A stretch of 28,149 bases of DNA from Bacillota bacterium (GCA_023391185.1 JAEWBI010000008.1:1-28149); one strand, 5' to 3'; shown: positions 17,469 through 25,413, counted from the first letter of the stretch. A program made the numbers and translations. The notes: generated from the sequence alone by a model not told the origin.

Positions 17469-17570
17469 TAAATATTTTATATGATTAAATTGACAATTTT
17501 AATGTTTAAATACATGTTTCATGTAAATAGAATTATCATAATAAATCTATTAAAAAAAATGTATAACATT

Positions 17571-17618
17571 AAAAAAAGCAATATTCTATAATTAAAATTT
17601 TAACTATATCATATTACT
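17571..17618 (-). terminator. Terminator of the radical SAM/ATP-grasp operon
   Basis: On the minus strand AGTAATAT pairs with ATATTGCT, with further AT-rich inner pairs (TATA/TATA, TTAA/TTAA), followed by seven T. Confidence 0.65.
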
Positions 17619-17656
17619 TCCCTATTATTTTTTTACATAAATTTAAAATATAAGTT

Positions 17657-18340
17657 TTACTTAATTAATTCAAAAATAATAATATTATGGTTTATTTTAC
17701 TGCTAGATACATTAGACGCAATCTCTTCTCCATAAATTACATCAAATACTTTTTTAGCCTCTAAAGTATTATTAAATTTAAAATATGTAGTAAATTCTTT
17801 TAACACTTTAAAATTATTAGATAATATCCATTCATTATAATCTTTAGTTCTATTATCTTTAGTTCTTCCTCTAATTTCTTCAAAATCATTATCAATATTA
17901 TTTTCAATTAAAAGTATCTTTCCACCTGGTTTTAATACTCTTAACAGTTCCTTTAGAACTTTATATCTTTTTTTTAAATCAATTATAGTACCTAAAACCC
18001 AAGATAGATATATAATATCAACACTGTTATTTTCTAATGAAATATCACATAGATCTAAACATAGTAAAGATACTTTTTCTTTATCAATTATTTTATTGTT
18101 AGCTAAGAATAACTGCTCATTTGAAGCATCTATACCATAATAATATTTAGCCAATTTAGATACTACTGGTAAGAATTTACCACTACCACATCCAGCATCT
18201 AAAACTATTTTATTTTTAACTTCTTTTTTAAGTTCATTTAATATTTTATTAGGATAATCTTCAGCACTACTAAATAATTCATAATAATAATTTTCACCGT
18301 AATATGCTTTAGACTTTTCTGATAGATTTTTGGTATTCAT
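17657..18340 (-). CDS. Class I SAM-dependent methyltransferase
   Basis: This 227-residue protein has the Rossmann-type SAM-binding motif VLDAGCGSGKFLPV, an acidic residue at the end of strand 2 (YYGIDAS), and the later LRVLKPGGKILLIE segment of Methyltransf_11-like enzymes. Its substrate is unknown. The start at 18340 (ATG, after AAAGAG) overlaps the end of the ATP-grasp gene by 32 bases, so it is the last gene of the operon. It could methylate the product of the cluster. An alternative is a BtaB-like N-methyltransferase acting after the BtaA-like gene 1.5 kb upstream; sequence alone does not decide. Confidence 0.85.
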   Translation of the reverse strand: MNTKNLSEKSKAYYGENYYYELFSSAEDYPNKILNELKKEVKNKIVLDAGCGSGKFLPVVSKLAKYYYGIDASNEQLFLANNKIIDKEKVSLLCLDLCDISLENNSVDIIYLSWVLGTIIDLKKRYKVLKELLRVLKPGGKILLIENNIDNDFEEIRGRTKDNRTKDYNEWILSNNFKVLKEFTTYFKFNNTLEAKKVFDVIYGEEIASNVSSSKINHNIIIFELIK

Positions 18341-19355
18341 TATTATCACTCTTTTCTAGTATTTTAGTTTCAGGATATATTAAATCAACCATATAAGAAG
18401 CTATATTTCTTGACTCTCCTATAGCTGGTGCATAATGCATATGTACACCTGGAACAGTATTTATTTCAATAATTCGATAACTATCTTTATCTTGCTTTTT
18501 TGATATATCTTTAGTCATAAAATCTATACCAACATATGGAAGACCGGGGAATGCTTTTAATACTTGCATCCCAATTTCTAAAACAGATAAGTCTACTTCA
18601 TCTGTTTTATCTATACAAGTACCACCCATTGCTACATTTGAATTAGGTCTTAAATAGACTTTTTCGCCTTCAGCAGGAATAAAGTTCATATCAAAACCTT
18701 GCTTACTTATATATTTATTTAACTCTTCATCAACATATATTTCACACATAGCATTAACACGTGGATTCATTCTTTTATAATTTTCCTGCTTGATTAGCAT
18801 TTCAATAGTACTTATTCCATCTCCATATATATGAGCTGGATCACGATGTAAAACAGCATAATCACCATTAACTGTTATAAAAACACGATATTCTTTAGAG
18901 TCAAAAAATTCTTCTATTAAAATAGGTTTGTTATTACCATATTTTGTTTTTATCTTATTTAAAGCATTTAGTATTTCTTCTTCACTATTTAAGTTTAAAT
19001 AAACATCATAGCCGTGTGAACCATATACTGGTTTAATAGTCAATGGAAAACCGATTATTTTAGAAGCCTCTATAATATAATCTTCATCATTAACACTAAA
19101 AACCTCGCCAAAAGGAACACTTATATTATTCTGATTCAAGATTTTTTTTGTAATTCCTTTATCTCCCGCTAGAACAGATAAACTATAAGGCATAATTGAA
19201 GAATCACGATCATAAATAAGTTCGACATGTCCTTGATATGTTGTTTTTATTAACTCTAAATCTTTATTTAAAAGTTCTACATTAATGCCTCTTTTAAGCA
19301 TTTCAAAAATAAGAATTTTTTGATTAGAATGAAGTTGCATTAAATCTTTATACAT
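18309..19355 (-). CDS. ATP-grasp ligase, cyanophycin-synthetase/GshF-like
   Basis: This 348-residue protein is an ATP-grasp enzyme, which activates a carboxylate as acyl phosphate and joins it to an amine. Features include a pre-ATP-grasp region, VLAGDKGITKKIL (61-73), IKPVYGSHG (107-115) with the ATP-binding lysine K108, LIEEFFDSKEYRVF (146-159), GDGISTIEML (178-187), and metal ligands D278 (VGIDFM), E297 and N299 (IEINTVPG). The GDGxSTI and GGTxID elements are like the ligase part of cyanophycin synthetase and the C-terminal half of bifunctional glutathione synthetase GshF. It stands alone, with no GshA or Mur-ligase partner domain. It follows the Ser/Arg-rich gene by 6 bases with a weak ribosome binding site. 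The substrate is unknown. Confidence 0.85.
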   Translation of the reverse strand: MYKDLMQLHSNQKILIFEMLKRGINVELLNKDLELIKTTYQGHVELIYDRDSSIMPYSLSVLAGDKGITKKILNQNNISVPFGEVFSVNDEDYIIEASKIIGFPLTIKPVYGSHGYDVYLNLNSEEEILNALNKIKTKYGNNKPILIEEFFDSKEYRVFITVNGDYAVLHRDPAHIYGDGISTIEMLIKQENYKRMNPRVNAMCEIYVDEELNKYISKQGFDMNFIPAEGEKVYLRPNSNVAMGGTCIDKTDEVDLSVLEIGMQVLKAFPGLPYVGIDFMTKDISKKQDKDSYRIIEINTVPGVHMHYAPAIGESRNIASYMVDLIYPETKILEKSDNNEYQKSIRKV

Positions 19356-19361
19356 TTTTAA

Positions 19362-19868
19362 CTATTTGCTTAATCCTAAAATTTTATTTAATTCTTCATT
19401 GCCTTTAACTAAACTTTGACGAGCTTTATCAGCAATTACTCTTTGTCTAAGTTCAGAAATTAAAATTTCGCGTTTTTGTAATTCTTCTGTTATTTCTGGT
19501 GATGTATGAGATACATTAGGAGTTGTTTGCTCTAAAATATTTAATAATGTTTCATAATCCTCTGGATATGTTAATTTAGCTTTGAATGCTTCAACTTCCC
19601 CTTTTTTAATTATAATTCTTTCACCACGATAAGTAATATATATACTGTCATCATTACTTACCCTAGCATTTGCAGGGACTTTTACTAAACGGTCTGTGTA
19701 TTCAGAAACTGGAATATATGTGGTGCTTTTTTCACCAAATGATCTTTCTTCTCTACTTTCTGAAGAATCCCTACTTTCTGATGAACTATTGTAGTTATAA
19801 CTATTATCATAACTATTACTTCTACTTGGTGTATATGAACTTCTACTTTCACTACTTCTACTTTCCAT
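19362..19868 (-). CDS. Ser/Arg-rich protein, candidate cluster substrate
   Basis: I do not recognise this 168-residue protein. Residues 1-44 are low complexity, rich in Ser, Arg, Tyr and Asn, with four ESR motifs (at 2, 7, 31 and 37). Residues 45-105 look like a small folded domain (YIPVSEYTDRLVKVP and SIYITYRGERIIIKKGE), and the C-terminal 60 are helical and charged (EELQKREILISELRQRV). There are no cysteines. The start is the ATG at 19868 with GAGGAGG eight bases upstream, one base after the stop of the preceding gene; this is the strongest ribosome binding site in the operon, as expected for a structural component or substrate. It could be a modified peptide or protein scaffold, but no leader or core border is evident. 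Confidence 0.75.
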   Translation of the reverse strand: MESRSSESRSSYTPSRSNSYDNSYNYNSSSESRDSSESREERSFGEKSTTYIPVSEYTDRLVKVPANARVSNDDSIYITYRGERIIIKKGEVEAFKAKLTYPEDYETLLNILEQTTPNVSHTSPEITEELQKREILISELRQRVIADKARQSLVKGNEELNKILGLSK

Positions 19869-19869
19869 T

Positions 19870-20796
19870 TTAATCCTCCTCAATATATAAAATAGCATCT
19901 TTTTTATCGCTATCTATAACACTTTTAAATTTATATAATTTCGTTTTATTAATAACTCTTAATACTTTACTATAATTATCTATATCACTACGATATTTTT
20001 CTTTTTTTATATCAAAATCATATATATACGCATATATAAGTAACCCTTTATTAGTTAAAAATTGTTTTAAAGGTTTAATTATATATTTATAAAAATTAAT
20101 TAAATAATTATCTTTATACATACCATTAATATAATCTGATAAATTGGATAGCATTATAATATCATACTTTTTATTTAATTTGTTCATTAAATCAGTAATG
20201 TTAGAATTTATAAACTCAACTTGTACTAATAATATATTTCTTTTTAATAAATCAAATTTTTCCTTAGTTAAATAAGTATTACTATTTACTTTTAAATCTG
20301 TATTATCATATTTATTATTAAATAAATTACTATGTCTAATATAAAAACCATCATTATTATACTCTGAATATATACTATCCCAAAATAACTTTGTATCTTC
20401 ATCTATATATCTACTAATCTTTAAATATAAATTATAATTAAAAACATTATTATTTACTTCACTTGTTCCTAACATAAAATATTCTATAAACTCTTCATAA
20501 CTTAAAAAATTTATACATATTCTCTTCAAATTAAAATAATACTTTGATAATAGATTAATATCGAAACAAGTTATGTAATTAGCCCCTAATAATATAGCAT
20601 TAAATACATGGTCACCACTTGCACATATAGTTAAAACTTTCTTATCTTTAAAATCAAAATATTCATAATATCCACTGATATTTTCAGTAGTAAATGAATA
20701 TATTTGGCAATACTTTGAATATTTTTTACTTGAAGTTAAATTATTAATAATATCAAATGTATTACTAAGAATTTCTTTTTCCAAGACAAATACCAT
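19870..20796 (-). CDS. BtaA/DUF3419-like SAM-dependent transferase
   Basis: This 308-residue protein has the pattern of the DUF3419 family: VLTICASGDHVFNAILLGA, ITCFDINLLSKYYFNLKR and FLSYEEFIEYF, followed by a divergent middle and a second Rossmann-like segment near KYDIIMLSNLSDYI. In BtaA the family moves the 3-amino-3-carboxypropyl group of SAM to diacylglycerol in betaine-lipid synthesis. This copy is shorter than BtaA (about 400 residues), and its acceptor is unknown. It overlaps the radical SAM gene by 32 bases and has a weak ribosome binding site. Family assignment is by pattern recognition, not alignment. Confidence 0.65.
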   Translation of the reverse strand: MVFVLEKEILSNTFDIINNLTSSKKYSKYCQIYSFTTENISGYYEYFDFKDKKVLTICASGDHVFNAILLGANYITCFDINLLSKYYFNLKRICINFLSYEEFIEYFMLGTSEVNNNVFNYNLYLKISRYIDEDTKLFWDSIYSEYNNDGFYIRHSNLFNNKYDNTDLKVNSNTYLTKEKFDLLKRNILLVQVEFINSNITDLMNKLNKKYDIIMLSNLSDYINGMYKDNYLINFYKYIIKPLKQFLTNKGLLIYAYIYDFDIKKEKYRSDIDNYSKVLRVINKTKLYKFKSVIDSDKKDAILYIEED

Positions 20797-21685
20797 CTTC
20801 TAATTTATTTTTTGCTTCTATAAAATTCAAAATATTTCTATCGCCTAATACATTATCTAAACTGTTATCTTTTAAAGATAAAAAGGAAAGATATTTATTA
20901 TCATTAGTTACTACCCAAGTACAAGGCGCTATATTACCTTTATTATTTATATATATAAATCTTTTACCTGCTGGGCAAGTTTTACTATTATTTACTTTAT
21001 TAGGATTCCAGTTATAGTTAATTACAATTTCAGGATATTTTAAAGTTAATGATTCTAATATATTTGTTAAAACATTTAAACTTTTTGTAGTAACTAATCT
21101 ATTATCATTAAGCATTCTGCCAACTGGCTCCATTATTGAAAATATAACTTCATTTACTTTTAAACTTGTACATAATTTAATTATATCTTCAAGATAATCC
21201 TCATTATTATTAAATATAACAGTGCCAATTCTTATGTATTTATTAGTTTCCTTTAAGTATTTTATACCTTTAATGGTCCTTTCATAAGTGTTTATACCAC
21301 GAACTATTTCATGTATTTCTTTACTTGGTCCATCTAAACTTACATGAATCATTTCTAAATTAACATTTTTTAAATTTTCTATCATATTTTCATTTATTAA
21401 TGAAGCATTAGTTGATATATCTACTATCATATCTTTATCAGATGCATACTTTAAAATATCAATGATATCTTTTCTAATAAAGGGCTCACCACCAGTTACT
21501 TTTAGATATTTAAAATTCTTTTCTTTTAACTGATCTATTACTTTTTTAGCTTCTTCATAAGTTAATTCATCGTCATTACAAACACCTGAATTAAATATAC
21601 AGTATTTGCACTTATAGTTACATTTATTTGTTATCTCCCATAATACTCTTCCGCTATCCTCAGGAACTCTAAACATACACTGCAT
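20765..21685 (-). CDS. Radical SAM enzyme, MoaA/PqqE-like
   Basis: This 306-residue protein has the [4Fe-4S] motif CNYKCKYC (C22, C26, C29), the KVTGGEPF glycine box, IDISTNA-type strand and VSLDGP element of the radical SAM core. The C-terminus holds CPAGKRFIYINNKGNIAPCTW and a last cysteine in GICLGK, i.e. a short SPASM/twitch-like extension. Relatives modify peptides or build cofactors. The start is the ATG at 21685 behind TAGGTGA; it lies 4 bases after the stop of the kinase gene. The substrate is unknown. Confidence 0.85.
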   Translation of the reverse strand: MQCMFRVPEDSGRVLWEITNKCNYKCKYCIFNSGVCNDDELTYEEAKKVIDQLKEKNFKYLKVTGGEPFIRKDIIDILKYASDKDMIVDISTNASLINENMIENLKNVNLEMIHVSLDGPSKEIHEIVRGINTYERTIKGIKYLKETNKYIRIGTVIFNNNEDYLEDIIKLCTSLKVNEVIFSIMEPVGRMLNDNRLVTTKSLNVLTNILESLTLKYPEIVINYNWNPNKVNNSKTCPAGKRFIYINNKGNIAPCTWVVTNDNKYLSFLSLKDNSLDNVLGDRNILNFIEAKNKLEDGICLGKRNS

Positions 21686-21689
21686 ACTT

Positions 21690-22268
21690 TCACCTACCAA
21701 TAAAATCTATAATTTCTTTATAATTTATATAATCTTCATCGTTTCTTACAACTATATATCTAACATTAGAACTACTTAATATATCGTCTCTATTATCAAT
21801 TTCTTGTATCTTAAACCTTCTTAGTATTTCCTGCTTAGATAAATCAGAATCTACTAATCTATTTAATCTTACATCATAACTACTATCTACAACAATTAAT
21901 TTATCAAACTTATTTATTAAATTATCATTAATAATTAAAGCCCACTCTACAAATATTAATTTATTATTAAAACTATTTATATAATTAAATAAATATCTAT
22001 ATAATACCTTCTTATAATCATCCATATATTTATCATTACTATATATATATTTATTTAAAATAATACTATCAATTTTTGTATATTTATTTAGTTCTGGAAT
22101 AACTTTTTTTAAGTCACTAATATACTTAATATTTTCTTTTAATAATGTTCTTCTAAAAATATCAACATCTATTAAAATATAATCTTCTTTTATAAAAGAA
22201 AGTATATTACTTAGAACATAACTCTTTCCTACTGACATGTAGCCTGTTATACCAATTATTTTATTCAT
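21690..22268 (-). CDS. CoaE-like P-loop kinase
   Basis: This 192-residue protein has a Walker A GITGYMSVGKSYV (6-18), an ILIDVDIFRR segment and an RLNRLVDSDLSKQEILRRFKIQ helix, the arrangement of dephospho-CoA kinase (CoaE). It may be a true CoaE or a kinase recruited for another alcohol or nucleotide. Its place between two radical SAM genes is not a normal coaE context. The start is probably the ATG at 22268, overlapping the upstream stop by 8 bases (ATGAATAA); an ATG at 22283 is also possible. Confidence 0.7.
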   Translation of the reverse strand: MNKIIGITGYMSVGKSYVLSNILSFIKEDYILIDVDIFRRTLLKENIKYISDLKKVIPELNKYTKIDSIILNKYIYSNDKYMDDYKKVLYRYLFNYINSFNNKLIFVEWALIINDNLINKFDKLIVVDSSYDVRLNRLVDSDLSKQEILRRFKIQEIDNRDDILSSSNVRYIVVRNDEDYINYKEIIDFIGR

Positions 22269-23598
22269 ACCAGTTAATCCCATATTTTATTGGTATAAAA
22301 GAAGCTATTTTAGAATTATTATTATTAAAAATATTCCAGTTTATATTATCAGTAACTATTTGATAGTTATTTTCACTTAAAGAAGTTAGTAAATTTTTTA
22401 TTTCATCTTCTAATTCTTTATTTTTGATATTAGGCTTATTACTATGAATATACTGCGATTTAGAAATTATTTCTTTATTACTGTTAAATACTGGAGTACC
22501 TACACGATAAGCTAGATAATGTAGTCTAAGTTCATCAGGTTGTAATTCTAATATTAGTTCTTTGGTTGTTTTTATATCTTCTTTTGTACTACTTGGATAA
22601 TCTAATATAAAACTATTTCTTACTCTATAACCCATGTTTTTAACTTCATTAATAACCTGTTTTATATAAACATAATCCATTTCTTTATGCATTGCTTTTA
22701 GTAATCTATCACTACCTGTTTCAATTCCAAAATGGACCCATCTAAAGCCTGCATCATACATTAACTGGAACATTTCTTTATCATAGCATTTAATACTACA
22801 AAGCGCACCTAATAATACTTTAATATTTCTTTTTTTTATTTCTTTACAAATATTAATCATTCTACTTTTACTAACGCATGCATTATCATCTAAAAACATT
22901 ATTTGTTTAGCATTATAGTCTTTAATCAGCATTTCTATTTCATCAATTACAGTTATATAATCTTTACCCTGCCAAGAACCAAAATAAAATGGTGTCGTAC
23001 AATAACTACAAATGCCATTACAGCCTCTTGAAGTAACCATTGTCCTTGTTTCCATATATTTATCCATCATTACTAAACTCCTGTCAGGAATAGGTAATAA
23101 CGCATAATCTACTATGTTTTTTTTCTTTATAGTCTCATATATACTAGATTTATCTTTTATATATAAATTTGGTACCTTTTTTAATTCATTTATATCATTT
23201 ATATTTTCTATAACATCATTAATAATATTTTCACAACTTCCATTTATAACAACATCCATATTATTATCTATAAACTTTTGATAGTAATAACTAGATGTTT
23301 TACCAACTATTATAGATTTAATTTGTTTATTACAATTTCTAACTGTTTCAAATATATTATTCATAGCTTCTGTTGTATGAAGTGGAAGTTGATAGTCATA
23401 AACAAAAACTAATATATTTTCTTCTTCTAAATAACTATTTATATCGTTATTTAGATTATCTATATCCATATCGATAACTTTTACATAAGGATATTTTTGC
23501 TTTATAACCGTCGCAATTTGTAAGACATCAATTGGTTCAGCTATTATACTTTTATTAGTAAAGGGTTTATTTGCAGGATTAATAACTAATATACTCAT
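22261..23598 (-). CDS. Radical SAM enzyme with B12-binding-like N-terminal domain
   Basis: This 445-residue protein has the two-domain layout of class B/Elp3-MiaB-like radical SAM enzymes: a Rossmann-like cobalamin-type domain (1-170, starting MSILVINPANKPF), then the radical SAM core with CNGICSYC (C193, C197, C200) and FGIETGSDRLLKAM. The DxHxxG cobalamin motif is not evident, so B12 binding is uncertain, as in many relatives. These enzymes methylate or cyclise unactivated carbons in natural products and hopanoids. The start is the ATG at 23598 behind AAGGAAG; a GTG at 23607 is unlikely. It is the first gene of the operon. Confidence 0.82.
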   Translation of the reverse strand: MSILVINPANKPFTNKSIIAEPIDVLQIATVIKQKYPYVKVIDMDIDNLNNDINSYLEEENILVFVYDYQLPLHTTEAMNNIFETVRNCNKQIKSIIVGKTSSYYYQKFIDNNMDVVINGSCENIINDVIENINDINELKKVPNLYIKDKSSIYETIKKKNIVDYALLPIPDRSLVMMDKYMETRTMVTSRGCNGICSYCTTPFYFGSWQGKDYITVIDEIEMLIKDYNAKQIMFLDDNACVSKSRMINICKEIKKRNIKVLLGALCSIKCYDKEMFQLMYDAGFRWVHFGIETGSDRLLKAMHKEMDYVYIKQVINEVKNMGYRVRNSFILDYPSSTKEDIKTTKELILELQPDELRLHYLAYRVGTPVFNSNKEIISKSQYIHSNKPNIKNKELEDEIKNLLTSLSENNYQIVTDNINWNIFNNNNSKIASFIPIKYGINWYE

Positions 23599-23624
23599 GC
23601 ATGTCACTTCCTTGTTAGTTATTT

Positions 23625-23633
23625 ATTATAACA
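23625..23633 (-). promoter_or_regulatory. Promoter of the radical SAM/ATP-grasp operon
   Basis: TGTTATAAT is an extended -10 element 27 bases before the first start codon. The -35 region (TTTTAT-like) is poor. Confidence 0.55.
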
Positions 23634-23683
23634 TAAATATATTTTTATAAAAGACTTTTTATTATTAACTATAAATTTATACA

Positions 23684-23709
23684 AAGAAAAAAACCTTATA
23701 AAAGGTTTT
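23684..23709 (-). terminator. Terminator of tRNA-Ser
   Basis: On the minus strand AAACCTT / AAGGTTT pair around a 4-base loop, followed by a T-rich tract, just downstream of the tRNA. Confidence 0.8.
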
Positions 23710-23719
23710 GTTTATTTAG

Positions 23720-23810
23720 TGGCGAAGCAGGAGGGATTTGAACCCTCGCACCAGTTACCCGATCTACATCCTTAGCAGGGACGCCTCTTCAGCCTCTTGA
23801 GTACTGCTTC
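23720..23810 (-). tRNA. tRNA-Ser(GCT)
   Basis: A 91-base tRNA with encoded CCA. The acceptor stem is GAAGCAG/CTGCTTC, the anticodon loop CTGCTAA gives anticodon GCT (AGC/AGU codons), and a long variable arm and a GAGGGTTCAAATCCCTC T-arm confirm serine type. Confidence 0.95.
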
Positions 23811-23826
23811 AAACAACTACAAATTA

Positions 23827-23855
23827 ATTCTACATTATTATATTAAATGTGTCAA
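23827..23855 (-). promoter_or_regulatory. Promoter of tRNA-Ser
   Basis: TTGACA (23850-23855) and TAGAAT (23827-23832) are spaced by 17 bases, about 17 bases before the mature tRNA 5' end. Confidence 0.8.
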
Positions 23856-23953
23856 GACTTAAAGGAAAAAAACAAAGTAATACTTAGAATTTAAACTATT
23901 TAATACTTTATTAACATGGCTTATTTAAAGCATATTATGCCCTTTTAAGCTTA

Positions 23954-23985
23954 ATAAAAGAAAGATAACTATTTATTCATCTTTC
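23954..23985 (-). terminator. Probable terminator of the DUF5662-like gene
   Basis: GAAAGAT/ATCTTTC (23960-23966 with 23979-23985) form a stem overlapping the 3' end of the coding region, followed by TTTTATT on the minus strand. It is moderately convincing. Confidence 0.5.
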
Positions 23986-24509
23986 TTCTTTATAAGCATT
24001 TTAGGAGTATCTTCATAGTCTTTTGAATAGTTTACTAAAATAATACAGTATTCTTTAAATTTATTAAACATATCTATAGGGAAATGAAATCTCTCTTCTT
24101 GTCTTATTTCAATAAAATTTAATAAATCTGTACCATACTGCATACTTCTAGCATTACAGTCGCAAGCCATTTCCATTAAATCTAAATCAGTCATCATACT
24201 ATAATCAGCAAAATGTTCTGGATGATGGCTATTATTTTCCCAGTGCATCTTTAAGGCTTCTTTTGTCGCTTCATCTAAAGCAGCCTTAGCATTCTTTAAA
24301 CTTTCTTTATTACTTAGTTTTATAAAAGCATAAATCTCATCTGGTGAAAACTTTGAATCATCATGAGCAGAACATCTTCTTACAAGTTCTAAGGCAGTAT
24401 CTAAGTTGCCATTTTCTATTAGGTATCTACTAAGAATTCTTGCACTTTGTAAAATATACTGTTTATGAATTAAAGTTTCATCTATGTGTTCAATAACTCT
24501 ATCTATCAC
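23973..24509 (-). CDS. DUF5662-like protein
   Basis: This 178-residue protein has the pattern SAHDDSKFSPDEI, then HWENNSHHPEHF about 45 residues later, typical of DUF5662 proteins (helical, possibly HD-like metal-dependent hydrolases). It is soluble, with no signal peptide. The start is probably the GTG at 24509, eight bases after AAAGGGG; longer upstream starts would precede the promoter. It is transcribed divergently from the next gene. The function is unknown. Confidence 0.75.
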   Translation of the reverse strand: MIDRVIEHIDETLIHKQYILQSARILSRYLIENGNLDTALELVRRCSAHDDSKFSPDEIYAFIKLSNKESLKNAKAALDEATKEALKMHWENNSHHPEHFADYSMMTDLDLMEMACDCNARSMQYGTDLLNFIEIRQEERFHFPIDMFNKFKEYCIILVNYSKDYEDTPKMLIKKKDE

Positions 24510-24539
24510 AAGAATTCCCCTTTCTCTTTGAGTGGATAT

Positions 24540-24567
24540 ATTATAACACATTTTTAGAAAAGTGCAA
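24540..24567 (-). promoter_or_regulatory. Promoter of the DUF5662-like gene
   Basis: TTGCAC (24562-24567) and TATAAT (24540-24545) are spaced by 16 bases, with a TG one base ahead of the -10 box. Confidence 0.75.
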
Positions 24568-24590
24568 TTTATTAATTTAAAAACTAAAAC

Positions 24591-24619
24591 TTGACATTTT
24601 TTTATTAAAACATTAAAAT
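24591..24619 (+). promoter_or_regulatory. Promoter of the 247-residue membrane-associated protein gene
   Basis: TTGACA (24591-24596) and TAAAAT (24614-24619) are spaced by 17 bases; an AAAGGAG ribosome binding site precedes the ATG at 24648. It is divergent from the previous promoter. Confidence 0.8.
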
Positions 24620-24647
24620 ACAAGGCAGTAATAAAGGAGAAAAATAT

Positions 24648-25391
24648 ATGGAATTATTTGTTATTTGGATAGGAACTATTATAACTAGTTTTACAATGGA
24701 ATTTAAAAATGAATTAAGAATGTTTAAAGATGTTGCTGATAACGGCTACAAAATAGATATTAAAAGGATATCTGAATTTGCTAAACAAGCTAATCCTAAT
24801 GTATCTAAGGCAAGTCTCATGTCGATGCTTATACCTGGTTTAAATATTTGGGATGTCCTTAGAAGAATTTTAATATATAACAATGCTAGATGTACAATTT
24901 TAAGTCAGTTAAGTGTTAGTGACTTATTAATTGAAATGACTAAAGAAGAGGAAGAAGAATATAATAAAAAACCTACCGGTCTTAATGCATTCTTAATAAT
25001 GGCAAAACCACAAGTAGAAAGTAAAATAGAAAGTGTTACTTATATTGATGATGGTGAAAAAAGTACAATATGGTATCAAGTTAAGCATGGTGAATACATA
25101 ATTGTTAATACACGTGGTCCTGTTTCTTACCTTTCTATTATTGAACAATATGGTATGCTAAAAGAGAAAGTTTTACATTTAAACGAAGATACAAACGAAA
25201 CTTCATTTTCTCTAGAATTTAATAAAGAAAACAATTTAGAAAATGATATTAACAAAAATGACTTATCTACGCAAGAGAAAATAAAGCAATTAGAGAATTT
25301 AAAACTTTCTACATTAGAAAATAACATTACTGATAAAGAAACATTAGAAACACATAATAATCAAAAACGAAAAATAAAACAAAAGAAATAG
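24648..25391 (+). CDS. Unknown membrane-associated protein
   Basis: I do not recognise this 247-residue protein. An N-terminal hydrophobic stretch (1-19, MELFVIWIGTIITSF) and a second one (about 57-75, LMSMLIPGLNIWDVLRRIL) suggest membrane association. A central beta-rich part (about 120-165: SVTYIDDGEKSTIWYQVKHGEY) and a long Asn/Lys/Glu-rich C-terminal tail of about 75 residues follow. It has a good promoter and terminator of its own, so it is a monocistronic gene. Confidence 0.7.
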   Translation: MELFVIWIGTIITSFTMEFKNELRMFKDVADNGYKIDIKRISEFAKQANPNVSKASLMSMLIPGLNIWDVLRRILIYNNARCTILSQLSVSDLLIEMTKEEEEEYNKKPTGLNAFLIMAKPQVESKIESVTYIDDGEKSTIWYQVKHGEYIIVNTRGPVSYLSIIEQYGMLKEKVLHLNEDTNETSFSLEFNKENNLENDINKNDLSTQEKIKQLENLKLSTLENNITDKETLETHNNQKRKIKQKK

Positions 25392-25413
25392 TTGTGAAAC
25401 TATTTCTTTTTTT
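25382..25413 (+). terminator. Bidirectional terminator
   Basis: AAAGAAATAGTT (25382-25393) pairs with AACTATTTCTTT (25398-25409) around GTGA, followed by a T-tract. It overlaps the stop codon at 25389-25391 and also has an A-tract on the other side, so it may serve the converging prepilin gene. Confidence 0.8.

Larger units (their letters stand above)
17316..17656. other. Intergenic region, 341 bases
   Basis: It holds the promoter and a 5' leader of about 115 bases for the LRR prepilin gene, and the terminator of the radical SAM operon. The rest is AT-rich and shows no open frame, RNA gene or repeat that I can support. Confidence 0.7.

Noticed and set aside
19362..19868. Small RiPP precursor with a classic leader and core
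   Set aside because: The protein is 168 residues, has no cysteine, no GG cleavage site and no evident short core; it was kept only as a possible protein-sized substrate.
23720..23810. tRNA-Ser as an attachment site for an integrative element
   Set aside because: No integrase gene and no second copy of the tRNA 3' end was seen near 17.3-17.7 kb; only proximity supports it.
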